A stretch of DNA of 64,000 nt from Nostoc punctiforme NIES-2108 (GTDB taxonomy: Bacteria; Cyanobacteriota; Cyanobacteriia; Cyanobacteriales; Nostocaceae), in NCBI GenBank assembly GCA_003326195.1, contig LXQE01000153.1, forward strand, positions 79,104-143,103. The letters run 5' to 3'. Numbering within the stretch: the first letter of the stretch is position 1; the number at the start of each line of letters is the position of its first letter. The position numbers and the translations under genes are program-made. Shown here piece by piece: positions 25,269-33,126 of the stretch. The notes beneath the pieces were generated by a model, which was not told the origin of the DNA, made no database searches, and saw only the letters and a program-made list of their open reading frames with translations.

Positions 25269-28097
25269 ATGATATACAAACTCCCTCAACAAAAGCTGTT
25301 GAGATGGATTGCATTGTTCCTAATTGGAACATTTCTGCAATTTTTGTTTTACATCCCGACACCAGTCTTATCGCAAAATTCCAATAGCTGTAGCAATATT
25401 ACAATCCCGCTTACATCTGAAGAACAAACTTATGCGCGTGCGGCTTGGCAGTATTTTGTCAAAAATTATCAGCCAGCAACGGGATTTACCAATTCTACTG
25501 GGGGTTATCCTTCAGGTACACTCTGGGATATGGGTAATTACCTGATGGCATTGAATGCTGCCCGATGGTTGAATCTTACCGATCAAGCAGACTTCGATTC
25601 CCGCCTCAATAAGTTTTTGACAACTCTTAGCAGCCTAAAGTTATTTGAAGATGCTTTACCTAATAAAGTCTATAATGCAGCCACCGCACAGATGGTTGAT
25701 TATGGTAACAATCCACTAGAGCGTGGTCTTGGCTGGTCTGCTTTGGATGTTGGGCGAATACTGGCTGCGTTTGATGTCATCCGTAACTGTCATCCTCAAT
25801 ATAATGACTGGCTTAAAGGAATTATAGCGAAGTGGCAGGTGGCGCGATCGCTCAAAGATGGACAGCTTTTTGGCGCTACTGTTCTTTCTGACAACAAAAC
25901 CTTACTAGTGCAAGAAGGACGACTCGGCTACGAAGAATACGGCACTAGAGGTTATCAACTTTGGGGTTTCTCAGCACCCAAAGCTATTGCTTTAGAACCG
26001 TTTAAGTTAGTTGAAATTAACGGTGTGCAAATTCCTGTTGATAGCCGTGACTTTCAAAGCACCAACGCTAATAATTACGTTGTGAGTGAGTCTTATATTC
26101 TTGATGGGATTGAATTTGGCTTGCAGGGTGAATTAGCTGGTTTTGCTGCTAGGGTTTTAGATGTGCAAAAACGGCGTTTTGATACCACAGGTCAGTTAAC
26201 TGCGGTAACAGAAGATAATATCGACCAACCACCTTATTTTCTCTACAACACCGTTTACGCCAATGGTACAAATTGGGCAACTATTACCGATACCAATCAA
26301 CCTTATCCACAGTTTCGCAGCCTGAGTACAAAAGCTGCTTTTGGCTGGCGCTATCTGTTTCCAGATAATGCTTATGCCCAAAAAGTTTTTGATGCTGTCA
26401 AGGATCTCCGCAGTCCTGAAGATAGCGGTTACTATGCTGGGATCTATGAAGAATCAAAACAACCCAATAAAGCTTTGACTGGTAATACTAATGGGTTAAT
26501 CTTGGAGATTTTATACTACAAAGCTAGGGGAAATCACCCGTTAATTGCTTCCACTTCTGCGAGTGTGTCTACTAGCAAGCCTAGTGAAAATGCTTCTCCA
26601 ACAATCCCTGCAAATCAATCGAATTCTACTGTTATAACTCCGATCGCAATCCCTGCAAATCAAGCGAATCCTAATGTTACAACTTTGATCGCAACTTCTA
26701 AACCTACAGAAGTAACTGTTGCACCTATTCCACCAGTAGATAGTCCCCAGCCATCATCTAACCTGAAACTAAATCGATCGCTAACGCCTATTGAACGGCG
26801 TTATGCAGAAGCGGCTTGGCGATACTTTCAAGCGAATTATCACTCCAAGAGTGGGCTAATAGACGATCGCAGTGATTTCAAAGGTGCAACCCTCTGGGGA
26901 TTAGGAGATTATCTCGCAGCACTCCATGCGGCGCGATCGCTCGATACAATTACCCCCAAAGAATTTGACCAGCGCACCCGCCATCTATTAGGAGCCTTGA
27001 CAAAGTTACCGTTATTTGCTGGGGAATTGCCGAGTCGGAGTTATGATACGCGATCGCTCCAACCAATCGATTATGGTGGCAATCCAGTTCCCGAAGGAAA
27101 TGGTTGGTCAGCTTTAGATTTAGGTAGAATGCTGGCAGCGCTTTACAACTTAAAAAGCTGTCATCCAGAATACACGGCTGCGGTAGATAAAATTGTCCTG
27201 GATTGGTCATACTTGCGTGTGGTACGCGAAGGTATTCTCTCTAGTGCCACCGTTACCAAAGAGCAAGATGGGCGATATCTCACCCGCGTTAACCCAGAAA
27301 CCCGCTTGGGTTATGAGGAATATGCCGCTCGTGCTTTTCAATTATGGGGGTTTAATCTCGATCGTTCTGCTGTTGGGGGTGAATATCAAACTGCCTCAGT
27401 CGAGGGATTAAAAGTCCCAATTCAACGCCATCGCACGGATACTAATTCTAAAAACCAATACACAGTTAGCAATCCTTTTGTACTCTATGGATTGGAGTTT
27501 GGATTAGATCCAAAAATGCGATCGCTCTTTGAACCAATTTTTCAAGCACAAGCTGAACGTTACCGTCGCACCGGCACCCTCACAGCCTCAGCCACCACTT
27601 TAATCGATCGTAAGCCTTACAATGTCCACAGTACAATTACTGGAGAAGGGGAGTCTTGGGTAGCTTTAGGAGATGACGGTAAACCAGTACCAAAAGGGCG
27701 ATTGGTAAGTACAGCAGTAGCTTTTGCCTATAATGCCCTGCTTCCAGACAATAAGTATAGTCAACAGTTACAGGAAGGAACGACTGACTTATATAATCCA
27801 TTAGTTGGATTTTATGAAGGCTTCTATGAAACCACCGGCAAAACAGCAGTTGGTTTCACCAGCAGCACCAACAGTATGATTTTGCAATCCTTACTATACA
27901 ATGTGACAAATCGACAACCCTTAATTCGTCCGATTAGCAATATGAACTCCCTTTGGTGGCAGACAGTTAGCAAGGGAAATTCTGGGCGAGGTCTACCAAA
28001 TACTGCCACACAACAAACCAAGTTAACTTCTGATAGTTCTGGAAGTTACTGGGTTTCAGATAGTGAAAAGACTCACCTAGTAACTGGCACAAAATAA
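25269..28097 (+). CDS. Secreted protein with two DUF3131 domains
   Basis: 942 aa. A signal peptide or anchor (WIALFLIGTFLQFLFYI, residues 14-30) ends near LSQ. Two homologous DUF3131 halves follow, about 48-420 and 515-880. They share ARAAWQYF/AEAAWRYF, GTLWDMGNYLMAL/ATLWGLGDYLAAL, GLGWSALDVGR/GNGWSALDLGR, RLGYEEYGTRGYQLWGF/RLGYEEYAARAFQLWGF and GFTSSTNSMIL-like ends. A 90-residue Pro/Ser/Thr linker joins them. The fold resembles (alpha/alpha)-barrel glucoamylase-like proteins, so a glycan-processing role is inferred. It lies upstream of a cellulose-synthase-like gene on the same strand, separated by a MITE-like repeat. Confidence 0.88.
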   Translation: MIYKLPQQKLLRWIALFLIGTFLQFLFYIPTPVLSQNSNSCSNITIPLTSEEQTYARAAWQYFVKNYQPATGFTNSTGGYPSGTLWDMGNYLMALNAARWLNLTDQADFDSRLNKFLTTLSSLKLFEDALPNKVYNAATAQMVDYGNNPLERGLGWSALDVGRILAAFDVIRNCHPQYNDWLKGIIAKWQVARSLKDGQLFGATVLSDNKTLLVQEGRLGYEEYGTRGYQLWGFSAPKAIALEPFKLVEINGVQIPVDSRDFQSTNANNYVVSESYILDGIEFGLQGELAGFAARVLDVQKRRFDTTGQLTAVTEDNIDQPPYFLYNTVYANGTNWATITDTNQPYPQFRSLSTKAAFGWRYLFPDNAYAQKVFDAVKDLRSPEDSGYYAGIYEESKQPNKALTGNTNGLILEILYYKARGNHPLIASTSASVSTSKPSENASPTIPANQSNSTVITPIAIPANQANPNVTTLIATSKPTEVTVAPIPPVDSPQPSSNLKLNRSLTPIERRYAEAAWRYFQANYHSKSGLIDDRSDFKGATLWGLGDYLAALHAARSLDTITPKEFDQRTRHLLGALTKLPLFAGELPSRSYDTRSLQPIDYGGNPVPEGNGWSALDLGRMLAALYNLKSCHPEYTAAVDKIVLDWSYLRVVREGILSSATVTKEQDGRYLTRVNPETRLGYEEYAARAFQLWGFNLDRSAVGGEYQTASVEGLKVPIQRHRTDTNSKNQYTVSNPFVLYGLEFGLDPKMRSLFEPIFQAQAERYRRTGTLTASATTLIDRKPYNVHSTITGEGESWVALGDDGKPVPKGRLVSTAVAFAYNALLPDNKYSQQLQEGTTDLYNPLVGFYEGFYETTGKTAVGFTSSTNSMILQSLLYNVTNRQPLIRPISNMNSLWWQTVSKGNSGRGLPNTATQQTKLTSDSSGSYWVSDSEKTHLVTGTK

Positions 28098-28122
28098 CAT
28101 AACCAAAATCCTGATTTTCAGA

Positions 28123-28353
28123 TAGGGGCAATTCATAAAACATTGGTGTCAACTTAAGCCGAAAACTATGTCGGACAGGCGTTTTGCAAATTCCTCACGC
28201 CCTCATCCCCTAACCCCTTCTCCCTTGGGAGAAGGGGAATTGAATATCTAGCTACCCTCTCACGCATGGGAGAGGGCTGGGGGTGAGGGCAAAACGTTGT
28301 CACCAAGGGGGTTTAGCGTTAAGTTGACACCAATGTTCATAAAATTGCCCCTA
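28123..28353. repeat. MITE-like element between DUF3131 and GT2 genes
   Basis: A 231-bp element with about 35-bp imperfect inverted ends. TAGGGGCAATT (28123-28133) faces AATTGCCCCTA (28343-28353), and CATTGGTGTCAACTTAA (28141-28157) is a perfect 17-bp match to 28319-28335 in the opposite sense. The inside holds a C-rich/G-rich hairpin (CCCTCATCCCC / GGGGGTGAGGGC). No coding content. Confidence 0.75.
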
Positions 28354-28399
28354 CATACTGTATGTAGTTTTGCATAAGTCTTAGTAATACCAAAATCCT

Positions 28400-28430
28400 T
28401 GTAGAGACGTAGCAGTGCTACATCTCTACA
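28400..28430. repeat. short palindromic repeat (TGTAGAGACGTAGC)
   Basis: Self-complementary TGTAGAGACGTAGCA / TGCTACATCTCTACA pair. A similar GTAGAGATG..TCTCTAC core occurs inside the element at 19.2 kb, so this is a dispersed family. Confidence 0.65.
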
Positions 28431-28557
28431 TCCAGATTCGTAACTCAATTCAGCAACGTCAATTTTGGGTTTGTCGACAAAAAGTTGTTAGTCACAAATT
28501 TAACTAGGGAATACTTATTTTGATGGGGATGCAGATACATTAACTATCGGTACTAAG

Positions 28558-30549
28558 ATGACTTCAGTTTCTTTGACAAACTTTTCTGGGAACAGCCGCT
28601 CATTACTCAAAAAAAGAACGCTGTTATTTCGTTATCTGGCAGAAATCAATTTAATTTTTGGTATCTGGTATTTGCAATGGCGCGTCACCCATTCGATCAA
28701 TTTTGATGCCCTCTGGATTTCTATTCCTTTACTGATAGCTGAGATTTACAGCTATTTCGGTGGCGTAATGTTTGTAATTGGGTTGTGGCGACCTTTGGTT
28801 AGACAAATTAAGTCTCTCGACCAGATGACCCCACCCATACCCAGAGCCGACTGGCCAACAGTAGATGTGTTTGTAACCTGCTACAATGAGCCGCCGGAAA
28901 TTGTCGAAGAAACTGCCAAAGCTGCTCTGGCAATGGATTATCCGCCAATCAAGTTACGCGTTTATGTGCTGGATGATGGTAACTCAGCTGATATGCGAAC
29001 GATGACAGAAAGATTGTGTATTGAAGATTTGCAGTCAGCACAATTACAGCTAGAAGCGGAACGGATTGATGCAGAACATTCTGGTTTGTTGGAACGCTTG
29101 AAGCAACTGGAAAGTCTGACATCTAATACTCAAGCTGCCGAACAATGGCTGCAAACATCAGAATCAGTGATGAACCAGCCTGCGGCTGGATTTGTACAAA
29201 ATTTGCGATCGCTGATTCTTTGGCTGCCTCCAGTACATCATACTATTAGCAATTATCCTGCCAAGACGCTGCGCGATCGCCTAATGATCGAACGGAAAAC
29301 TTTAGAAGAAGCTATTTATAATAAAGAACTAGAACTAGTTGAACTCGCTCGTTTTCGCTACATTGCTCGTCCTAAGACGCCTGGTATAGCACATCATGCT
29401 AAAGCCGGCAACATCAATTACGCAATTTTTTCTGGAGAAACGGCAGGCAATTTTATTGTTACTCTAGATGCTGACCACATTCCCAAGCGAAACTTTCTCA
29501 AGCGCGTTCTGCCTTATTTCTACACCTATAATCTTTCAACAGGAAAATACGACCAGAATCAAATTGCTTTTGTGCAGACCCGCCAGGATTTTTACAATAT
29601 TCCTCCAGGCGATCCTTTTGGACATCGAGCAAATTTATTTTATGGCCCACTTCAACAAGGTAAAGATGGCATGAACGCTGCGTTCTATACAGGCACAAAT
29701 GCGATCCTCAGACGTGAGGCATTAGTTAGTGTAGGACTGCAAAATTTTGCTGATGAATTTGCCAAAGATGAAAAACGTTTAGATGAATTTGATTTAGTTG
29801 GTGGGGTATCCAGTAATAGCATTACGGAAGATATGAATACAGCCATGCGTCTGCATAGTGCTGGCTGGAAATCTATTTATCACAATGAACTTTTAGCAGA
29901 AGGTTTAGCGCCAGACGATCTAAGTTCTACTCTTAAACAGCGGCTACGCTGGGCACAAGGAACTATCCAAGTGCTACTGAAGGAAAATCCACTGACAAAA
30001 TCAGGGCTAACATTTTGGCAAAGGTTGCAATATTTCAAGACAATGTATAGTTATTTCTCTGGTTTTGCAACTCTGGTTTTTATTGCTTGTCCAATTATCT
30101 ATTTTTTTACGGACATTGTTCCAGTCAAAACCTACGGACCTGACTTTGCTGTACACTTTTTCCCAGCTTTTATTATTAACCGTCTCACTTTCCTTACAGC
30201 TACCTGGGGCATTCCAGCGAAAGAAGTTTGGCGTTCTGAACAATATGCGATCGCTTTATTCCCTTTATTAATCCAAGCTGTATGGAGTGTGTTTACAGGA
30301 AAAAAAATCAATTTCCAAGTAACACCTAAGCAACGCCAATCTGGAATTTATCTCCGGCTTGTTTGGCCGCAGTTGCTTGTTTTTACCCTTACCATCTTAG
30401 GGATATTATGGAACCTTTACCAATCCGCCACTGGTCATTTAAATAATCCTGATGTTCACCTGCTTAATAGTGTATGGGCTATTTATAATTTATTACTTTT
30501 GTGGGCAATCATCCGCGCATCTGTTTGGCAGCCTCCAAAAGAAGTTTAG
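28558..30549 (+). CDS. Cellulose synthase-like family 2 glycosyltransferase
   Basis: 663 aa. Two N-terminal membrane helices (about 28-42 and 55-82) precede a cytoplasmic GT-A domain with the processive signature: VDVFVTCYNEP, VLDDG near 139, LDADH near 304, TEDMN near 422 and QRLRW near 461. Four to five C-terminal helices follow. The layout matches BcsA-type synthases but there is no PilZ c-di-GMP domain. Unusually, about 120 residues rich in Glu/Leu/Gln (about 150-268, likely coiled coil) are inserted between the first Asp motif and HHAKAGNIN. It should polymerise and export a beta-glycan from a UDP-sugar; which sugar cannot be told. It is linked by position to the DUF3131 gene. Confidence 0.9.
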   Translation: MTSVSLTNFSGNSRSLLKKRTLLFRYLAEINLIFGIWYLQWRVTHSINFDALWISIPLLIAEIYSYFGGVMFVIGLWRPLVRQIKSLDQMTPPIPRADWPTVDVFVTCYNEPPEIVEETAKAALAMDYPPIKLRVYVLDDGNSADMRTMTERLCIEDLQSAQLQLEAERIDAEHSGLLERLKQLESLTSNTQAAEQWLQTSESVMNQPAAGFVQNLRSLILWLPPVHHTISNYPAKTLRDRLMIERKTLEEAIYNKELELVELARFRYIARPKTPGIAHHAKAGNINYAIFSGETAGNFIVTLDADHIPKRNFLKRVLPYFYTYNLSTGKYDQNQIAFVQTRQDFYNIPPGDPFGHRANLFYGPLQQGKDGMNAAFYTGTNAILRREALVSVGLQNFADEFAKDEKRLDEFDLVGGVSSNSITEDMNTAMRLHSAGWKSIYHNELLAEGLAPDDLSSTLKQRLRWAQGTIQVLLKENPLTKSGLTFWQRLQYFKTMYSYFSGFATLVFIACPIIYFFTDIVPVKTYGPDFAVHFFPAFIINRLTFLTATWGIPAKEVWRSEQYAIALFPLLIQAVWSVFTGKKINFQVTPKQRQSGIYLRLVWPQLLVFTLTILGILWNLYQSATGHLNNPDVHLLNSVWAIYNLLLLWAIIRASVWQPPKEV

Positions 30550-30844
30550 AGGAAAAAGTCGCAGCGATAGGTTGTTATGAATCAGAGTTAAATAAAGTAT
30601 TTATGCAACTCGATAGCGTACTTATTATGTCTCGTTTTTGGTCACGAGAGTTAGGTCAAAAAGGTGCCTATTTTGAAACTAGCTTTTTAAATTTCTCGGC
30701 AATGGGTTGATGCTAGCTTTTTTATTATTATTGCAAATCATAGTAATCAACCAGTATTAAAACAAAGCTAATTCTAGAGTTTATCTATTGCAGTTTGTAT
30801 TAATTAAATGCCAAAATATAACTACACAATAGAGAAATAAAACC

Positions 30845-31171
30845 ATGAACTTGAGCGTAAAAGTACTAGAAATATCTGGAATCTTAGATGGTATTAGAGG
30901 TAACGAGCTACGTCGTGAAGTTAGCGGTATGCTAGCAAATGGAGCCGATATTTTGTTAATCGACATGAAAGATGTGAAGTTTATTGATAGCTCTGGTCTA
31001 GGTGCTTTAGTATCAGCGATGCAAATGGTACGAACTGCTAACGCTAAACTGTTTGTTTGTTCAATAAGCGATCAAGTCAGGATGTTATTTGAACTGACTA
31101 AAATGGATAGAATTTTCCAAACCTTTGCTGACAAAGATGAATTTCATCGCCAAATATTGGCAACCCAATAA
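30845..31171 (+). CDS. STAS-domain anti-anti-sigma factor
   Basis: 108 aa, a single STAS domain. Beta strand and helix pattern fits SpoIIAA/RsbV: VKVLEISGILDG, ADILLIDMKDVKFIDSSGLG (the phosphorylatable Ser is in DSSG near residue 49), ALVSAMQMVRTANAKLFVCS, and a last helix VRMLFELTKMDRIF. Phosphorylation of the Ser by a RsbW-like kinase and removal by a PP2C phosphatase would switch its partner binding, and both candidate enzymes lie within 2 kb (31.3 and 32.7 kb). A hairpin terminator follows. Confidence 0.92.
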   Translation: MNLSVKVLEISGILDGIRGNELRREVSGMLANGADILLIDMKDVKFIDSSGLGALVSAMQMVRTANAKLFVCSISDQVRMLFELTKMDRIFQTFADKDEFHRQILATQ

Positions 31172-31180
31172 GCTATTATG

Positions 31181-31213
31181 CAATCTCAATTGAAGTATGC
31201 ATAATTGAGATTG
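31181..31213 (+). terminator. hairpin after the STAS gene
   Basis: CAATCTCAATT (31181-31191) pairs perfectly with AATTGAGATTG (31203-31213). The run after it is TATTAATTAA, not a pure T-tract, so the strength is uncertain. Confidence 0.6.
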
Positions 31214-31293
31214 TATTAATTAAAAGTTGAAAATTAAGGAGAATAATAATTTTTAATGAGAGCTTACTCCTACGGAGAAGCAAGCTAGGCAGA

Positions 31294-31309
31294 GCGTCTC
31301 GTAGAGAAG
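31294..31309. repeat. dispersed 16-mer GCGTCTCGTAGAGAAG
   Basis: Exact copy of the 16-mer also at 10110-10125 and, inverted, at 43515-43530. Here it sits between the convergent STAS and phosphatase genes. Confidence 0.8.
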
Positions 31310-31322
31310 CGAATTGACTATT

Positions 31323-32510
31323 CTAACCAAAGTTAACTTTTACTAAAGATAAGTCATCATCAAGATGATCTTGAGTATTTAAGGTGAGAATTTTCGCTAA
31401 TAGTTGATTGATGTTACAGGTATTCTGACTATATTTGGTTAATAAGTCAATGAAAGCATCGATCCCCCAAATTTTACCATCTGACTGATTAATTTCATAA
31501 ACACCATCACTAAAGATGTATAAAGTGCTGTTTTCTTCGACTTCAAAAATAGCATCCTCAAATTGAACTTCAGGCAGAAAGCCAATTGGTAAATCTAAAG
31601 AATTTAGCTGTTTAAGTTCGATGTTGTTCGTGGAGGGATTAGATAACAGTAAAGCTGGTGGATGTCCAGCATTGGCATAAATCAGTTGACGTTTAAGGCG
31701 GTGATAAACTCCATACCAGATTGTAAAGTATTTATCACCATGTTTGCTCATTTGGAAAGCATGATTGAGCGCTCTGAGGACTTCGCTTGGTTGACAAAAA
31801 TTAGTGTTTGGTAGAGATTGCGATCGCAAAACATTTAACACTGAAACTGATAAGAGGGCTGAACCTACTCCATGACCTGATACATCTAACAAATAAATTA
31901 CCAAACGATCCTCGTCAATCCAATAATGGTCGAAGGAATCACCGCCTAGCTGTGCTGAGGGAATAAACAGATTTTCTGTAGTTACTGCTCCTACAAGTGG
32001 TAAGGGTAAAAGCGATCGCACATAAGCTGCTGCTTCAGACAATTCTGCTTCTAAAATTTGCTTTTGGGTTTGCAAATCTTGATTGAGTGTCTCCAAAGCT
32101 TGCTTTTGACTTTGTAAATCCTGATTTAGCTGGTGTAACCTTAGTCCTGCTCTTACGCGTGCTTTCAATTCATTCATTTCTATTGGTTTAGAGATAAACT
32201 CATCAGCTCCAGCGTCAAGTCCCCTAACTCTATCTTCCTCCTCTCCTCGAGCTGCTCCCCTAGCTGTCAATAGAATAAAAAAAGTAGTGGCTAACTCTGG
32301 ATTTGTTCTAATTCGACGACACACTTCTAGCCCATCTACTTGTGACATCATCCAGTCACAGATGATCAAAGCCGGATGTAGCAGTTGTGCTTGTCTAATT
32401 CCTTCTTCGCCATTGCTGGCTACAGTAGTCTCATAACCCTGTCTTTGGAGCGTACTTTTCAGGACAGCTCGTACTGTCGGATCGTCATCAATAACCAGAA
32501 TTTTAAACAT
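31323..32510 (-). CDS. Response regulator with PP2C (RsbU/SpoIIE) phosphatase domain
   Basis: 395 aa. The receiver domain (1-125) has the acidic pair DDD, phospho-acceptor LIICDWMM near residue 53 and a conserved Lys in FISKPIEM. A coiled-coil linker of near-repeats (LNQDLQSQKQALETLNQDLQ, about 132-160) leads to a PPM-type phosphatase domain (about 185-395): FIPSAQLGGDSFDHYWID, VIYLLDVSGHGVGSALLS (metal Asp/Gly) and DDDLSLVKV. Known relatives dephosphorylate STAS antagonists when the receiver is phosphorylated. The STAS gene is convergent 151 bp away and the HATPase gene is divergent 150 bp away, making a complete partner-switching set. Confidence 0.93.
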   Translation of the reverse strand: MFKILVIDDDPTVRAVLKSTLQRQGYETTVASNGEEGIRQAQLLHPALIICDWMMSQVDGLEVCRRIRTNPELATTFFILLTARGAARGEEEDRVRGLDAGADEFISKPIEMNELKARVRAGLRLHQLNQDLQSQKQALETLNQDLQTQKQILEAELSEAAAYVRSLLPLPLVGAVTTENLFIPSAQLGGDSFDHYWIDEDRLVIYLLDVSGHGVGSALLSVSVLNVLRSQSLPNTNFCQPSEVLRALNHAFQMSKHGDKYFTIWYGVYHRLKRQLIYANAGHPPALLLSNPSTNNIELKQLNSLDLPIGFLPEVQFEDAIFEVEENSTLYIFSDGVYEINQSDGKIWGIDAFIDLLTKYSQNTCNINQLLAKILTLNTQDHLDDDLSLVKVNFG

Positions 32511-32660
32511 AAATTACAATTTATTAAGTAAAATTTTCGCTAAATAGTTGCTTTAATTTAAGTTATATGCAATTTAATTTTTAATGTATAGTAAAAATAC
32601 TCAAATTGAATAAACTAATTAAAGAATATGATGAATAAAAAACATTGTCTTAGTTAAGAA

Positions 32661-33077
32661 GTGAATCAGAAAATTTATCTCAAAGTCAATACAGACCTGA
32701 CAGCTTCTCCTCAAGTTTTGTCTTGGTTCGAGCAAATGAATCAACCACCTATTCCCAATCAAGAAATTTGGTGGCAATGTCAAACACTTTTGATAGAAGG
32801 CTTTACTAACATTGTTGAACATGCCCATAAAAATTTGCCTATTGAAACTCCTATTGAGATAGAAGCTGTGCGGTTAGATAAATACATAGAAATCCGTATC
32901 TGCTCTCAAGGACAGCCCTTTGACTTAGAGCAAACAATACGGCAAACATCTGAATTTGAGGGTAACGCTCAAGAGCGCGGACGTGGTTTAAAAATTCTAT
33001 CCGCCATTGCCGACAAGTTAAGCTATGAGCCGACAGCAGATAATCGTTACTGTTTATTTATTAGTAAATCTTATTAA
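32661..33077 (+). CDS. RsbW-like anti-sigma / HATPase serine kinase
   Basis: 138 aa, GTG start at 32661. GHKL-type ATPase of the anti-sigma family: N-box LLIEGFTNIVEHAHKN near residue 50 with the Mg-binding Asn, a central IEIRICSQGQPFDLEQ strand, and the G2-like ERGRGLKILSAIADKLSY. Known members bind a sigma factor or other target and phosphorylate a STAS antagonist. The STAS partner is presumably the 108-residue protein at 30.8 kb. No sigma factor gene is in the window, so the downstream target is unknown. Confidence 0.88.
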   Translation: MNQKIYLKVNTDLTASPQVLSWFEQMNQPPIPNQEIWWQCQTLLIEGFTNIVEHAHKNLPIETPIEIEAVRLDKYIEIRICSQGQPFDLEQTIRQTSEFEGNAQERGRGLKILSAIADKLSYEPTADNRYCLFISKSY

Positions 33078-33098
33078 AGATACCTATGAAAAGAGTGG

Positions 33099-33126
33099 GG
33101 AGTTAGGAGTTAGGAGTTAGGAGTTA
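33099..33126. repeat. STRR array GGAGTTA x4
   Basis: Four tandem GGAGTTA heptamers overlap the last codons of the hybrid kinase, whose final residues (TPNS and stop) are encoded by the repeat itself. Confidence 0.85.
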
